Below are positions 18,953 to 27,264 of a DNA stretch of 64,000 nucleotides, in pieces (position 1 is the stretch's first letter; each line of letters opens with the position of its first letter). This DNA is from Vibrio sp. NTOU-M3 (lineage in GTDB: Bacteria; Pseudomonadota; Gammaproteobacteria; Enterobacterales; Vibrionaceae): NCBI RefSeq assembly GCF_040869035.1, contig NZ_CP162100.1, positions 1,674,001 to 1,738,000 on the forward strand. Reading direction: 5' to 3'. The position numbers and the translations under genes were made by a program. The notes under the pieces are model-generated. The model saw nothing but the letters and a program-made list of their open reading frames with translations. It was not told where the DNA came from and searched no databases.

Positions 18953-20338
18953 TTGATCACCGTTGACAAGCATGACGGCATAACACTAAAAATCGCTCAT
19001 GCCATGGCTTCGACCAAGGAGTCCGACCTCGATCTCTACTTTTTTATTCCAGGCGAACTTGGACTTTCACCAGAAGTTCTCAAGGAAAGCGATTTCTACT
19101 ACAGCTCAATAACCCAAAAACGAGCATATTACAGTGACAAAACACTACTTCCCTTAGTACACAGCCGATTAGCGAAACGTGGCCAGCTATCATCCACTCA
19201 ATACCGAGTCAGTTTGAGTTTGTTCGCCTATCAATATGTGATTGCGCTAGACAAAGCGGTTAATGAACTTAATAAACACAATAAGGATAGTGTCACCACC
19301 GAAGAAGTCGACGAAGTCATAGAGCTTGCTCTCGATATTCTTAAACGTTTAAGACGTAGTATTCCCTACGAAGAGAGTCTTAAACGCTACTATGCCAATA
19401 TTGACAATTACCTCTCTTGGTATACAGAGCAGCGTTTTATGTCGCTTGTTGCTCATATGCCGCGTGAAGGTGACTATAAAACGGTAAAAGAGCGTCTCAT
19501 CACTATTGTGGAGCGTGAGAAAGCGCATCGTAAACTCAATAACTATAATTCTCAAAGTGTACGTGACGACGTAACGCGAATGAGCAATAAAATGCGACTC
19601 CTTAGACGCTTAATTGAGCACCCTATCGTTTTGAAGGAGAAAACGATTTCTCTTGGCAATAACATGAAGCGGATGGTGAAAGGTTTAGCAACTGGATTCG
19701 TGATGTTATTTGTCACCATTACAGTGATTCTCGCCCGAGATTACTGGGGGGAAATTACTGCTTCTTTCATTGTTGCTATGTCATTTGTTTACGCGCTGAG
19801 AGAAATATTCAAAGATGATCTGCGCGATGTTCTTTGGCGCGTTATTCGAAAAGGAAAACCTAAATGGCGCAAGCGGTATAAAGATCCAACAACCAATAAA
19901 GCCGTTGGGCAGAAACTGGAGTGGCTAGAGTATACCTCGCTGTCAAAACTGCCTGATAGAATCAAAACCATTCGTAAGAAACGAGTCGTTCAACGAGAAG
20001 AGCAAATCCTGCATTACCGATCTGAAGCTGAAATGTCGACCTCTAAGTTTTTGAGTGGTTATGAAGAAACACGCGAATCATTAATGGTCAGCATGCGCCC
20101 ATTGACTCGCCTGATGGATAAGGGTTCAAGCAAGATTTATACATTGAATAATGGGCAAGTAACCAAAGAATCTGTAGAAAAACGCCATCTGATTAACCTA
20201 ATTGCCAAAGAAGACAACCATGACGGTAAACCAAAATTTTATCGTTGGAAAATCGTACTTAACCGAAGCAAGATTGTCGCTATCGAGCAGATGGAGGTTG
20301 AAGACCCATTTAATCCATTCGCTTCAGTGACAAAGTAA
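18953..20338 (+). CDS. Conserved-looking membrane protein of unknown function
   Basis: 461 residues; I do not recognise the family. The start is TTG at 18953, with CTGGAG 7 bases before it. The first 240 residues are hydrophilic and helical, with many Arg/Lys/Glu (DILKRLRRSIPYEESLKRYY, VKERLITIVEREKAHRKL). Two adjacent membrane segments follow at about residues 243-285 (GFVMLFVTITVILA, ASFIVAMSFVYAL). A very basic segment (RVIRKGKPKWRKRYKDP) then leads into a C-terminal soluble domain. Both large domains are probably cytoplasmic, joined by a membrane hairpin. The 3' end overlaps the convergent DUF4442 gene by 29 bases. Confidence 0.8.
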   Translation: MITVDKHDGITLKIAHAMASTKESDLDLYFFIPGELGLSPEVLKESDFYYSSITQKRAYYSDKTLLPLVHSRLAKRGQLSSTQYRVSLSLFAYQYVIALDKAVNELNKHNKDSVTTEEVDEVIELALDILKRLRRSIPYEESLKRYYANIDNYLSWYTEQRFMSLVAHMPREGDYKTVKERLITIVEREKAHRKLNNYNSQSVRDDVTRMSNKMRLLRRLIEHPIVLKEKTISLGNNMKRMVKGLATGFVMLFVTITVILARDYWGEITASFIVAMSFVYALREIFKDDLRDVLWRVIRKGKPKWRKRYKDPTTNKAVGQKLEWLEYTSLSKLPDRIKTIRKKRVVQREEQILHYRSEAEMSTSKFLSGYEETRESLMVSMRPLTRLMDKGSSKIYTLNNGQVTKESVEKRHLINLIAKEDNHDGKPKFYRWKIVLNRSKIVAIEQMEVEDPFNPFASVTK

Positions 20339-20786
20339 GATCAAACTCGGCCATTGGTTCCATACCATGTAGTGTGGGGCAAATGGCCGTAATTTTTACC
20401 ACTTCGTTTACCCTTTCTCCTGAGCTTATCGTTTGATCCAACATGTCGTCGATAAGTGCGCCATCGTTACAAATAAAATGAACATCAGCTTCAGGTCGTT
20501 TCAAAAAGTGTCCTTCCACAGCCTTAAATGCAAGTGAAACCTTGTTCCCTCTAGACTGTGCTTTGCTCATCGCCATAAAACCACCGGCAACATCTGCACC
20601 AACCGCCAATACACCAAAATACATGCTATTCAGATGATTTTTAGTCCGGCGACGTAGAGGAATTTTCACTTCAACAGATTGCGAATTTAATTTAATAATC
20701 TTTGGCCGGCATAGCCAAATAAGAGGAACTTTAAAGAATCCAAAACACTTGAGATATAAGTTGGCTTTATTCAACGGTGAAAGCAT
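20310..20786 (-). CDS. DUF4442 hotdog-fold (thioesterase-like) protein
   Basis: About 158 residues from the ATG at 20786. An in-frame TTG at 20825 would add 13 residues, but it has no ribosome-binding site. I recognise it as DUF4442, a hotdog-fold family related to acyl-CoA thioesterases, from the opening LSPLNKANLYLKCFGFFKVPLIWLCRPKI and from HLNSMYFGVLAVGADVAGGF. In the latter, the Asn and Asp/Glu-type residues sit where hotdog thioesterases keep the active site. The activity is not established. The last 29 bases overlap the convergent membrane-protein gene. Confidence 0.75.
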   Translation of the reverse strand: MLSPLNKANLYLKCFGFFKVPLIWLCRPKIIKLNSQSVEVKIPLRRRTKNHLNSMYFGVLAVGADVAGGFMAMSKAQSRGNKVSLAFKAVEGHFLKRPEADVHFICNDGALIDDMLDQTISSGERVNEVVKITAICPTLHGMEPMAEFDLTLSLKRMD

Positions 20787-20883
20787 AAACTGGTCCGATG
20801 TCGTGTAACAATAAGACCAGTTCAATGCTTTTGGTTTATTAGATCAACATATTCTTAACATAACTTTGAAGCTGCGCACTAAG

Positions 20884-21765
20884 TTACATTGTAACAACAA
20901 CTTGAATGTTGTTATATTCTAAAGCGAGTTCTTGTACTTTAGGATACTCAGCGAGGTTAGTACTGAGCAAAATCGCTGGTTTATTATTACTGCTTGACGT
21001 TTTAAATACTTGTTCAAGCAATGAGAGCACAGCCTCATTTTGTGGATCAAACAGGTACTGAAGATTTTCTGAGTGCCTATCTACACCCAATGCATATTGC
21101 GTAAGGTTCTCTAAATTGATCACTACACCATCAAAGTAATGCAATAATCGTTCGGTTAATAAAGCCGCTGCTGGAACTTCTGCAACATAAAGTACTTTCA
21201 GACCATTCAACCCTCTAGGTAGCCCCTGCTCTGCAAGTAAATCAATCACCTTTGCCGCATCGGATAGTGTTCGAACAAAAGGGACAACAATTTCAATCTG
21301 ATGGCCAAGGGATTGAAGCTGTTTGATAACATCACATTCCAATGCAAAAATTTTGTTGTATGAAAGAGATGCATAGCGAGAAACGCCACGAACCCCAAGA
21401 GCTGGGTTGTCTTCTGTTTCTTCGACACCGCCACCAAGTAATGACCGCATGGCAAGACTATCCGCATTATTTAAACTAACTCGAATCGCTTGATAAGCAT
21501 CAGATATCTGACTAGAAACGCTGGTAACTAAAGTACTGACAAAATGTTCTGATGTTGACTGTGAGCCAAGTATTGCGTCAATTGATGAACGCTCAATGTC
21601 AGTCAAAGAGGCATGATCATAAGCTGGGTGATAAAAAATATACTCCATAATCAAGTCTGCAATCGAAACGTATAGGTGCTTACCAGTACTCGTTGTTTCA
21701 GTCGAAGGCAATGCTTGGCCTAACACTAAATCCGGATGCAAACCGCCATGATTCTCGTAACTCAT
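20884..21765 (-). CDS. Degenerate PEP-synthase C-terminal-domain-like protein
   Basis: 293 residues from the ATG at 21765, which has GGAGC upstream; an open stretch further upstream shows no family similarity. It resembles only the PEP-binding barrel of phosphoenolpyruvate synthase (PpsA): ENPALGVRGVSRY, IVPFVRTLSDAAKVIDLLAEQGL, GLKVLYVAEVPAAALL and ALGVDRHSENLQYLFD all align with PpsA. The ATP-binding and phosphohistidine domains are absent. The Arg (residue ~126) and Glu (~196) ligands remain. The metal-binding Asp of the SNDMTQ motif is replaced (LENLTQ). The catalytic cysteine loop (GICGQGPSD in PpsA) is replaced by LLSTNLAEYPK. It is therefore probably not a working synthase, and a binding or regulatory role is possible. 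It is divergent from the DAHP synthase gene. Confidence 0.82.
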   Translation of the reverse strand: MSYENHGGLHPDLVLGQALPSTETTSTGKHLYVSIADLIMEYIFYHPAYDHASLTDIERSSIDAILGSQSTSEHFVSTLVTSVSSQISDAYQAIRVSLNNADSLAMRSLLGGGVEETEDNPALGVRGVSRYASLSYNKIFALECDVIKQLQSLGHQIEIVVPFVRTLSDAAKVIDLLAEQGLPRGLNGLKVLYVAEVPAAALLTERLLHYFDGVVINLENLTQYALGVDRHSENLQYLFDPQNEAVLSLLEQVFKTSSSNNKPAILLSTNLAEYPKVQELALEYNNIQVVVTM

Positions 21766-21976
21766 TATTGCTCCATTGATATTATTATTGAGATCCTCAC
21801 TCGAACATACCGATTGAGATAACTGAACACAAGAGAAAATCGCATTATTACAACGGATTAGTGCATAAATTTTCACTTTTACAGCTGCAAGAAAAGAAGT
21901 TTATAGATAAGTAGTTTATTCCTTTAGCCGTTTCCGCTATCTTTACCGCTTCGCAATAAAAAGAACAGGCTATGGT

Positions 21977-23029
21977 ATGCCACTTAAAACCGATGAATTA
22001 AGAACCCAACCTTTGGGTCCGATGCCTACTCCGGCAGAGCTAGGAAGCGCACATCCAATCACGGAAGATGTAGCAGAACGCATAGCTCAATCTCGTAAAC
22101 AAATCGAAAAAATTCTTATCGGGCAAGATGAACGTCTACTGGTTATCGTAGGCCCTTGTTCCGTTCACGATCCAGATGCCGCACTCGACTACGCAGCGCG
22201 TTTAGCTGCAATCCAAGATCAGTATAAAGATGAACTTTTCATCGTTATGCGTACGTACTTTGAAAAACCTCGTACTGTAGTTGGTTGGAAAGGTCTCATT
22301 ACAGACCCTAATCTCGATGGTTCTTATGCTCTGGAAGCTGGTTTACACAAAGCACGTAAACTGCTACTTGATATCAACAAACTTGGCTTAGCTACTGCGA
22401 CTGAGTTTCTAGATATGATCACTGGCCAATATATCGCAGACCTTATTACTTGGGGCGCAATTGGCGCTCGTACTACAGAGTCTCAAATTCACCGTGAAAT
22501 GGCTTCTGCGCTTTCTTGCCCTGTTGGTTTTAAGAATGGCACAAACGGTAATATCAAAATAGCAATCGATGCTATCCGTGCATCTAAAGCTTCGCATTAC
22601 TTCTATTCTCCTGATAAGAATGGCCGAATGACGGTCTATCGCACTAGTGGTAACCCTTATGGTCATGTGATCCTCCGAGGTGGTGATAAAGGGCCAAACT
22701 TTGATGCAGAATCTGTAGAATTAGCGTGTAAGCAACTTGCAGAGTTTGATCTGCCACAGAAGCTCATTGTTGATTTCAGCCACGCCAATTGCCAAAAGCA
22801 ACATCGAAAGCAGCTGGACGTTGCAAAAGATATTTGTGAGCAGCTTAAATCCGGCAAAAGCTACATCGCTGGCATCATGGCCGAAAGCTTTATTGAAGAA
22901 GGCAACCAGCCGATGGATGACATCGACGCATTAAAGTATGGCCAGTCTATTACCGATCCATGTCTTAGTTGGAAAGATACCGAGATTATGCTTGAGTTGC
23001 TAGCAGACGCTGTAAAAGCTAGCCGTTAA
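21977..23029 (+). CDS. aroH: Class I DAHP synthase, AroH-like
   Basis: Joins PEP and erythrose-4-phosphate, the first step of the shikimate pathway. It has 350 residues. Family motifs are IVGPCSVHDPDAA, RTYFEKPRTVVGWKGLI, WGAIGARTTESQIHREMAS, PVGFKNGTNG and HVILRGGDKGP. Among the E. coli isoenzymes it looks most like the Trp-sensitive AroH: TDELRT at the start, SRKQIEKIL, DMITGQYIADL, TSGNPYGHVI and SITDPCLSWKDTE. It may still be labelled aroG elsewhere. yajQ follows after 19 bases on the same strand. No Trp-operator or leader peptide was found upstream. The start ATG has only a weak ribosome-binding site. Confidence 0.92.
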   Translation: MPLKTDELRTQPLGPMPTPAELGSAHPITEDVAERIAQSRKQIEKILIGQDERLLVIVGPCSVHDPDAALDYAARLAAIQDQYKDELFIVMRTYFEKPRTVVGWKGLITDPNLDGSYALEAGLHKARKLLLDINKLGLATATEFLDMITGQYIADLITWGAIGARTTESQIHREMASALSCPVGFKNGTNGNIKIAIDAIRASKASHYFYSPDKNGRMTVYRTSGNPYGHVILRGGDKGPNFDAESVELACKQLAEFDLPQKLIVDFSHANCQKQHRKQLDVAKDICEQLKSGKSYIAGIMAESFIEEGNQPMDDIDALKYGQSITDPCLSWKDTEIMLELLADAVKASR

Positions 23030-23048
23030 TTTGTAGAGGAACTAACCA

Positions 23049-23534
23049 ATGCCATCATTTGACATTATTTCTGAAATCGATGCTGTCGAACTACGCAATG
23101 CAGTAGACAATGCAGCACGTGAACTATCTACTCGTTTTGACTTCCGCAATGTGGAAGCAAGCTTCGAGCTACAAAAAGACGACTCAGTTAAAATGAGCGC
23201 TGAGGGTGACTTTCAGCTCCAGCAAATGCGAGATATTCTTCGTTCAAACCTGACTAAACGTGGTGTCGATGTAAACGCGATGGAATCTAAAGATGCAGAA
23301 GCAACAGGTAAAAACTGGCATCAAATCGTCGTTTTCAAGCAAGGCATTGATGCACCAACAGCGAAGAAAGTAGTGAAACTCATCAAGGATGCCAAGCTTA
23401 AAGTCCAAGCTTCCATCCAAGGCGAGAAAGTTCGCGTTACTGGAAAGAAACGTGATGACTTACAATCTGTCATTGCTCTAATGCGAGATGCAGAACTGGG
23501 GCAACCTTTCCAGTTCGAAAACTTCCGCGACTAA
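23049..23534 (+). CDS. yajQ: YajQ family nucleotide-binding protein
   Basis: 161 residues, full length for the family (UPF0234). It starts [22 protein letters not shown] and contains [23 protein letters not shown] and the C-terminal [34 protein letters not shown] pattern, all typical. In Xanthomonas a YajQ protein binds c-di-GMP and acts with a transcription factor; whether that holds in Vibrio is not shown. It follows the DAHP synthase after 19 bases and is probably cotranscribed, ending at a strong hairpin shared with the convergent gene. Confidence 0.95.
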   Translation: MPSFDIISEIDAVELRNAVDNAARELSTRFDFRNVEASFELQKDDSVKMSAEGDFQLQQMRDILRSNLTKRGVDVNAMESKDAEATGKNWHQIVVFKQGIDAPTAKKVVKLIKDAKLKVQASIQGEKVRVTGKKRDDLQSVIALMRDAELGQPFQFENFRD

Positions 23535-23540
23535 TGGCAA

Positions 23541-23568
23541 AAAAACCGCTCAATGAGCGGTTTTTTTT
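23541..23568. terminator. Bidirectional terminator, yajQ / CysG-like gene
   Basis: Perfect stem 23541-23551 with 23555-23565, A-rich on the left and T-rich on the right, so it works in both directions. The stop codon of the convergent CysG-like gene (23567-23569) overlaps the T-run. Confidence 0.9.
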
Positions 23569-24499
23569 ATTTTGCCAGTTGTAAGTAGAGGTCGTCTCCT
23601 TGCAACAGACGATATCTCGATACTGAAGCGGGTATAAATATACAAACCCTTAATTGCTCTTCTCTAGCCAAAGACAACTTAGATGAGAGTTCACCTTCAT
23701 CACTAAAACTCTCACGTTCAGCATCCCTTCGAACAAGATCGACAAATTCAAACGGACAATCTTTTTCATAAAAGACCAGTTCAGCCTGCTGCATCAATCG
23801 CAGTGCCTTTAACGAGAGAAGTTCCACGTCACTCCCATACTCCAACCAAGTAACAAAATGGCTGTGCACCTGCTTTCCTGCTAACTGAGCTTGATAAACC
23901 ACCTCCAATGACTCTCGATTCGTCGCATGCTCAACTTCTGAAGTCGCAAAAAATACTTCCCAAAACTTACGCCGCGTATCAACATCAGGTAAAGACTGTT
24001 TTATATCATTTCTTTTAGACGCGCCAAACTCAGCGAGTAATGACAAATTTTGTGGTAAAACACTTTCCAACTGCTGTCTGATGTTTCTCACTAAAATAGG
24101 AGACGCTCCCCCACTTGAAATTGCCAGTTGAATTCGACCGCGGTTAATCATTGAAGGAGTAATAAAATCACAATAAGGTTGATCATCAACCACGTTAACC
24201 AAAATGCCTAACGCTTTCGCATCATGATATACCTGATGATTTAAATCTGGATTATCAGTCGTCGCCCAAACTTGAATATATCGAAAGTTAAGCAGCTCCT
24301 TTGAATAAAAATTCTGCACCCATTCTATCTCGCCATGTTCCGACAGAGACCGTAAATGTGATTCTACTTTCGGTGAGATTAGTGTAACTCTTGCTCCTGC
24401 CCTTACTAAACTGTCTACTTTTCTGCAGGCAACTTCCCCACCACCAACAACCAAAACAGGCTTATTATTCAGATCTAAAAAAAGTGGAAAATACTGCAT
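23567..24499 (-). CDS. Siroheme synthase N-terminal (precorrin-2 dehydrogenase/ferrochelatase)-like protein with a remnant methyltransferase segment
   Basis: 310 residues from the ATG at 24499, which has CAGGGA upstream. Residues 1-200 are the CysG N-terminal/Met8p-like enzyme that oxidises precorrin-2 and inserts iron: YFPLFLDL, the NAD-binding VLVVGGGEVACRKVD, NVVDDQPYCDFITPS with the catalytic Asp, and AISSGGASPILVRNIRQQLE. Residues 213-285 still align with the start of the CysG methyltransferase domain (VELLSLKALRLMQQAELVFY, LVRRDAER). The SAM-binding glycine motif (GAGPGD) has become WLEYGSD, and the rest of the domain is missing. The gene therefore looks like a CysG that lost its methyltransferase half. 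No separate cobA or other methyltransferase is visible nearby. Confidence 0.85.
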   Translation of the reverse strand: MQYFPLFLDLNNKPVLVVGGGEVACRKVDSLVRAGARVTLISPKVESHLRSLSEHGEIEWVQNFYSKELLNFRYIQVWATTDNPDLNHQVYHDAKALGILVNVVDDQPYCDFITPSMINRGRIQLAISSGGASPILVRNIRQQLESVLPQNLSLLAEFGASKRNDIKQSLPDVDTRRKFWEVFFATSEVEHATNRESLEVVYQAQLAGKQVHSHFVTWLEYGSDVELLSLKALRLMQQAELVFYEKDCPFEFVDLVRRDAERESFSDEGELSSKLSLAREEQLRVCIFIPASVSRYRLLQGDDLYLQLAK

Positions 24500-24862
24500 T
24501 TCTATCCCTGTTAAAGAAAAATAACTATTCACGCTAGCTTAACAAAGCTAGGACATCATTCTCACTAACTTTTTGCCCAACAAGCAATATAACACCAAAT
24601 TTACACTTCATTACGAAACATTATTTTGTAAAGGTAGTAAAAAACCCTTAATAACAACTAACACAATACCATGATTATACCCTTCTATTCTAATTGAAGC
24701 TGGGCATTACCTCATTGCTATTTACATTTACATAACATTTCGTCATCCTAACTACTGTGCGGTTTGTGAGTTTAGTCAAAAATCTTTTTAAATTATACAT
24801 TTGAGAAAACTCAAAACCTTACCTACGCTTATAAATGTTTGATTTAACGGGTGTGTAATGCA

Positions 24863-24876
24863 CTGATTTGAATCAA
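24863..24876. promoter_or_regulatory. FNR-like dyad upstream of aapJ
   Basis: CTGAT-N4-ATCAA matches 9 of 10 bases of the FNR consensus TTGAT-N4-ATCAA. It lies about 80 bases before the aapJ start. It is only a motif match. Confidence 0.35.
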
Positions 24877-24912
24877 GCAACAACAAAACACAACATATTT
24901 TATACGTTGTAT

Positions 24913-24925
24913 CAGGTGTCACCTG
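24913..24925. promoter_or_regulatory. 13-bp perfect palindrome before aapJ
   Basis: CAGGTGTCACCTG is a perfect inverted repeat with one central base, 31 bases before the aapJ ATG and just upstream of its AGGAAGG ribosome-binding site. It could be an operator or a small leader-RNA hairpin. The protein that would bind it is unknown. Confidence 0.35.
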
Positions 24926-24956
24926 GTTTAACACGGATTATACAGGAAGGATACAA

Positions 24957-25985
24957 ATGACAAACAAACTAACACTTCTAGCTTCGGTTGTAGCTGCATC
25001 TACTGCTCTGATGTCTACAAATGCAGCGGCTGCAGACAGCACTCTGGATAAAGTAACCAAACAAGGCTTTATAACTTGTGGTGTCAGTACCGGCCTACCA
25101 GGGTTTTCTAACCCAAATTCAAAAGGTGAATGGGAAGGAATTGATGTTGAGTATTGTCAGGCGTTAGCTGCCGCTGTGCTTGGTGACAAATCAAAAGTAA
25201 AATATGTACCACTAACAGCAAAAGAGCGTTTCACTGCACTTCAATCGGGTGAGATTGATGTTTTGTCACGCAACACCACGTGGACATTACACCGTGATAC
25301 TGCTCTTGGACTCAACTTTGTCGGCGTAAACTATTATGACGGCCAAGGTTTCATGGTTAAGAAAGATCTAGGCATCTCAAGTGCGAAAGAGCTTGATGGT
25401 GCATCCGTTTGTGTTCAATCCGGAACAACGACTGAATTAAACCTTGCGGACTACTTCCGTAATAGCGGTATGACCTATAAACCAGTGGTATTTGATACCG
25501 CAGCTCAAACCTCTAAAGGTTTTGATGCGGGCCGTTGTGATGTTCTCACCACTGACCAGTCAGGCCTCTATGCCCTGCGCCTAAACCTTCAAGATCCAAA
25601 GTCTGCTGCAGTTCTTCCTGAAATCATTTCTAAAGAACCTCTTGGTCCTGTTGTACGCCAAGGTGATGACCAATGGTTCAACATTGCAAAATGGACATTA
25701 AATGCAATGGTGAATGCTGAAGAATATGGCATCAATTCAAAAAATGCAGATGAGATGCTGAAGTCAAAAGATCCAAACATTAAGCGTATCCTTGGTGTTG
25801 ATGGTCCAAAAGGACAAGGCTTAGGTATTCGCGATGACTGGGGTTATCAGATCGTCAAACAAGTAGGTAACTATGGCGAGAGCTTTGAGCGTACAGTCGG
25901 TAAAGGCTCACCACTACAAATTTCTCGCGGTGTAAATGCGCTATGGAATGCGGGTGGCTTCATGTACGCGCCACCAATTCGCTAA
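24957..25985 (+). CDS. aapJ: General L-amino acid ABC transporter, periplasmic binding protein
   Basis: 342 residues. The signal peptide is MTNKLTLLASVVAASTALMSTNAAAA. The mature protein is a family-3 solute-binding protein: TLDKVTKQGFITCGVSTGLPGFS, then EGIDVEYCQALAAAVLGDK and RFTALQSGEIDVLSRNTTWT, the last diagnostic for AapJ/BztA binding proteins. It delivers amino acids to the AapQM permease. AGGAAGG precedes the ATG at 24957, a strong ribosome-binding site. A terminator-like hairpin separates it from aapQ, a usual way to make more binding protein than permease. Confidence 0.95.
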   Translation: MTNKLTLLASVVAASTALMSTNAAAADSTLDKVTKQGFITCGVSTGLPGFSNPNSKGEWEGIDVEYCQALAAAVLGDKSKVKYVPLTAKERFTALQSGEIDVLSRNTTWTLHRDTALGLNFVGVNYYDGQGFMVKKDLGISSAKELDGASVCVQSGTTTELNLADYFRNSGMTYKPVVFDTAAQTSKGFDAGRCDVLTTDQSGLYALRLNLQDPKSAAVLPEIISKEPLGPVVRQGDDQWFNIAKWTLNAMVNAEEYGINSKNADEMLKSKDPNIKRILGVDGPKGQGLGIRDDWGYQIVKQVGNYGESFERTVGKGSPLQISRGVNALWNAGGFMYAPPIR

Positions 25986-26005
25986 TAAAACTATTATCAG
26001 AAAAT

Positions 26006-26029
26006 GGGCGGTATTAGCCGCCCTTTTTT
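26006..26029 (+). terminator. Attenuating terminator between aapJ and aapQ
   Basis: Stem 26006-26011 with 26018-26023 (GC-only 6 bp plus a G-U pair), followed by six T. It lies inside an apparent operon, so partial termination with read-through to aapQMP is likely. Confidence 0.75.
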
Positions 26030-26057
26030 ACACAAATGGATTTGAGGTTATAGCTGT

Positions 26058-27263
26058 ATGAAACCTGCTGATAAAGTTGCGTCTACGCCGGAAAGCAAAC
26101 CGGTGAAAAACGCTAGCCTTATTTATAATCCCACCTTTCGTTCGGTTGTATTTCAGATTGTTGCCATCGCGGCATTAGTCTTTTTCTTCTATACAATCGT
26201 CAACAACGCCCTTACTAACTTAGAATCTCGCGGCATCGCTACGGGGTTTGGTTTCCTCCAACAAGAAGCAGGCTTTGGGATTGGCCTAACTCTAATTGAA
26301 TACGATGAAACATTTTCTTATGGCCGCACGTTTGTCGTCGGATTACTGAATACCGCTCTCGTGTCAGTATTGGGGATCATATTTGCCACAATACTCGGCT
26401 TCATTATGGGTATTGCAAGATTATCGTCGAACTGGTTAGTGAGCCGATTTGCTGCAATCTATATCGAGACATTCCGAAACATACCGCTACTCTTACAGAT
26501 ATTCTTTTGGTATTTCGCTGTCTTACAAGCGCTCCCTTCCCCGCGTCAAAGTATGAGTTTGGGTGAAGCCATCTTCCTTAATGTACGTGGCTTATACTTC
26601 CCTGCTCCTGTATTCGAGCAAGGTTCAGTATACGTACTGACCGCGTTTATTATTGGAGTAATTGCTTCGATCCTTATTGGAATTTGGGCCAAGAACAAAC
26701 AACGGCTGACCGGGCAACAAACTCCGATGGGGCGAATAATCTTCGGATTATGCTTCGCATTACCTGCCGTCGTGTACTTCTTATCAGGATCTCCAATTAG
26801 CGCTGAGTACCCTGTTTTAAAAGGGTTTAACTTCCGTGGAGGCATAAGCATCATTCCTGAGCTTGCTGCCTTATTCATCGCTCTAAGCATTTATACAGCA
26901 TCATTCATTGCTGAAATTGTGCGATCAGGTATCAATGCGGTGAGCCATGGACAAACAGAAGCAGCGATGTCGCTGGGCCTGCCACGCTCACGTACTTTGA
27001 AGCTTGTTGTCATTCCACAAGCCCTCCGGATTATCATTCCTCCGCTAACCAGTCAGTATCTTAATTTGACAAAAAATTCCTCACTCGCCATGGCTATCGG
27101 TTACCCCGATTTGGTCTCGGTGTTTGCAGGAACAACACTCAACCAAACGGGTCAAGCAATAGAGATCATTGCAATGACAATGGGTGTTTATTTGACGTTA
27201 AGCCTGCTTACATCTGCCCTGATGAATATCTATAACCGTAAAGTCGCACTGGTGGAGAGGTAA
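26058..27263 (+). CDS. aapQ: Amino acid ABC transporter permease AapQ
   Basis: 401 residues, an inner-membrane permease subunit of the polar amino acid importer. Its size and two-part membrane layout match AapQ/BztB, with a long insertion after the first segments (FLQQEAGFGIGLTLIEYDETFSYG). The inner-membrane coupling motif is EAAMSLGLPRSRTLKLVVIPQALRI (EAA loop, about residues 305-330), which contacts the ATPase. ETFRNIPLLLQIFFWYF is the typical start of the permease domain. The stop codon is 1 base before the aapM ATG, so translation is coupled. Confidence 0.94.
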   Translation: MKPADKVASTPESKPVKNASLIYNPTFRSVVFQIVAIAALVFFFYTIVNNALTNLESRGIATGFGFLQQEAGFGIGLTLIEYDETFSYGRTFVVGLLNTALVSVLGIIFATILGFIMGIARLSSNWLVSRFAAIYIETFRNIPLLLQIFFWYFAVLQALPSPRQSMSLGEAIFLNVRGLYFPAPVFEQGSVYVLTAFIIGVIASILIGIWAKNKQRLTGQQTPMGRIIFGLCFALPAVVYFLSGSPISAEYPVLKGFNFRGGISIIPELAALFIALSIYTASFIAEIVRSGINAVSHGQTEAAMSLGLPRSRTLKLVVIPQALRIIIPPLTSQYLNLTKNSSLAMAIGYPDLVSVFAGTTLNQTGQAIEIIAMTMGVYLTLSLLTSALMNIYNRKVALVER

Positions 27264-27264
27264 T

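Larger units (their letters stand above)
24500..24956. other. 457-bp AT-rich upstream region of the amino acid importer operon
   Basis: I find no convincing gene here. It holds the divergent control regions of the CysG-like gene and of the Aap operon, including the FNR-like site and the palindrome listed separately. I could not assign a confident sigma-70 promoter. Confidence 0.6.

Noticed and set aside
21877-21976. A Trp or Phe leader peptide or operator before the DAHP synthase gene
   Set aside because: No run of aromatic codons, attenuator hairpin or recognisable TrpR/TyrR box could be seen in this short divergent gap.
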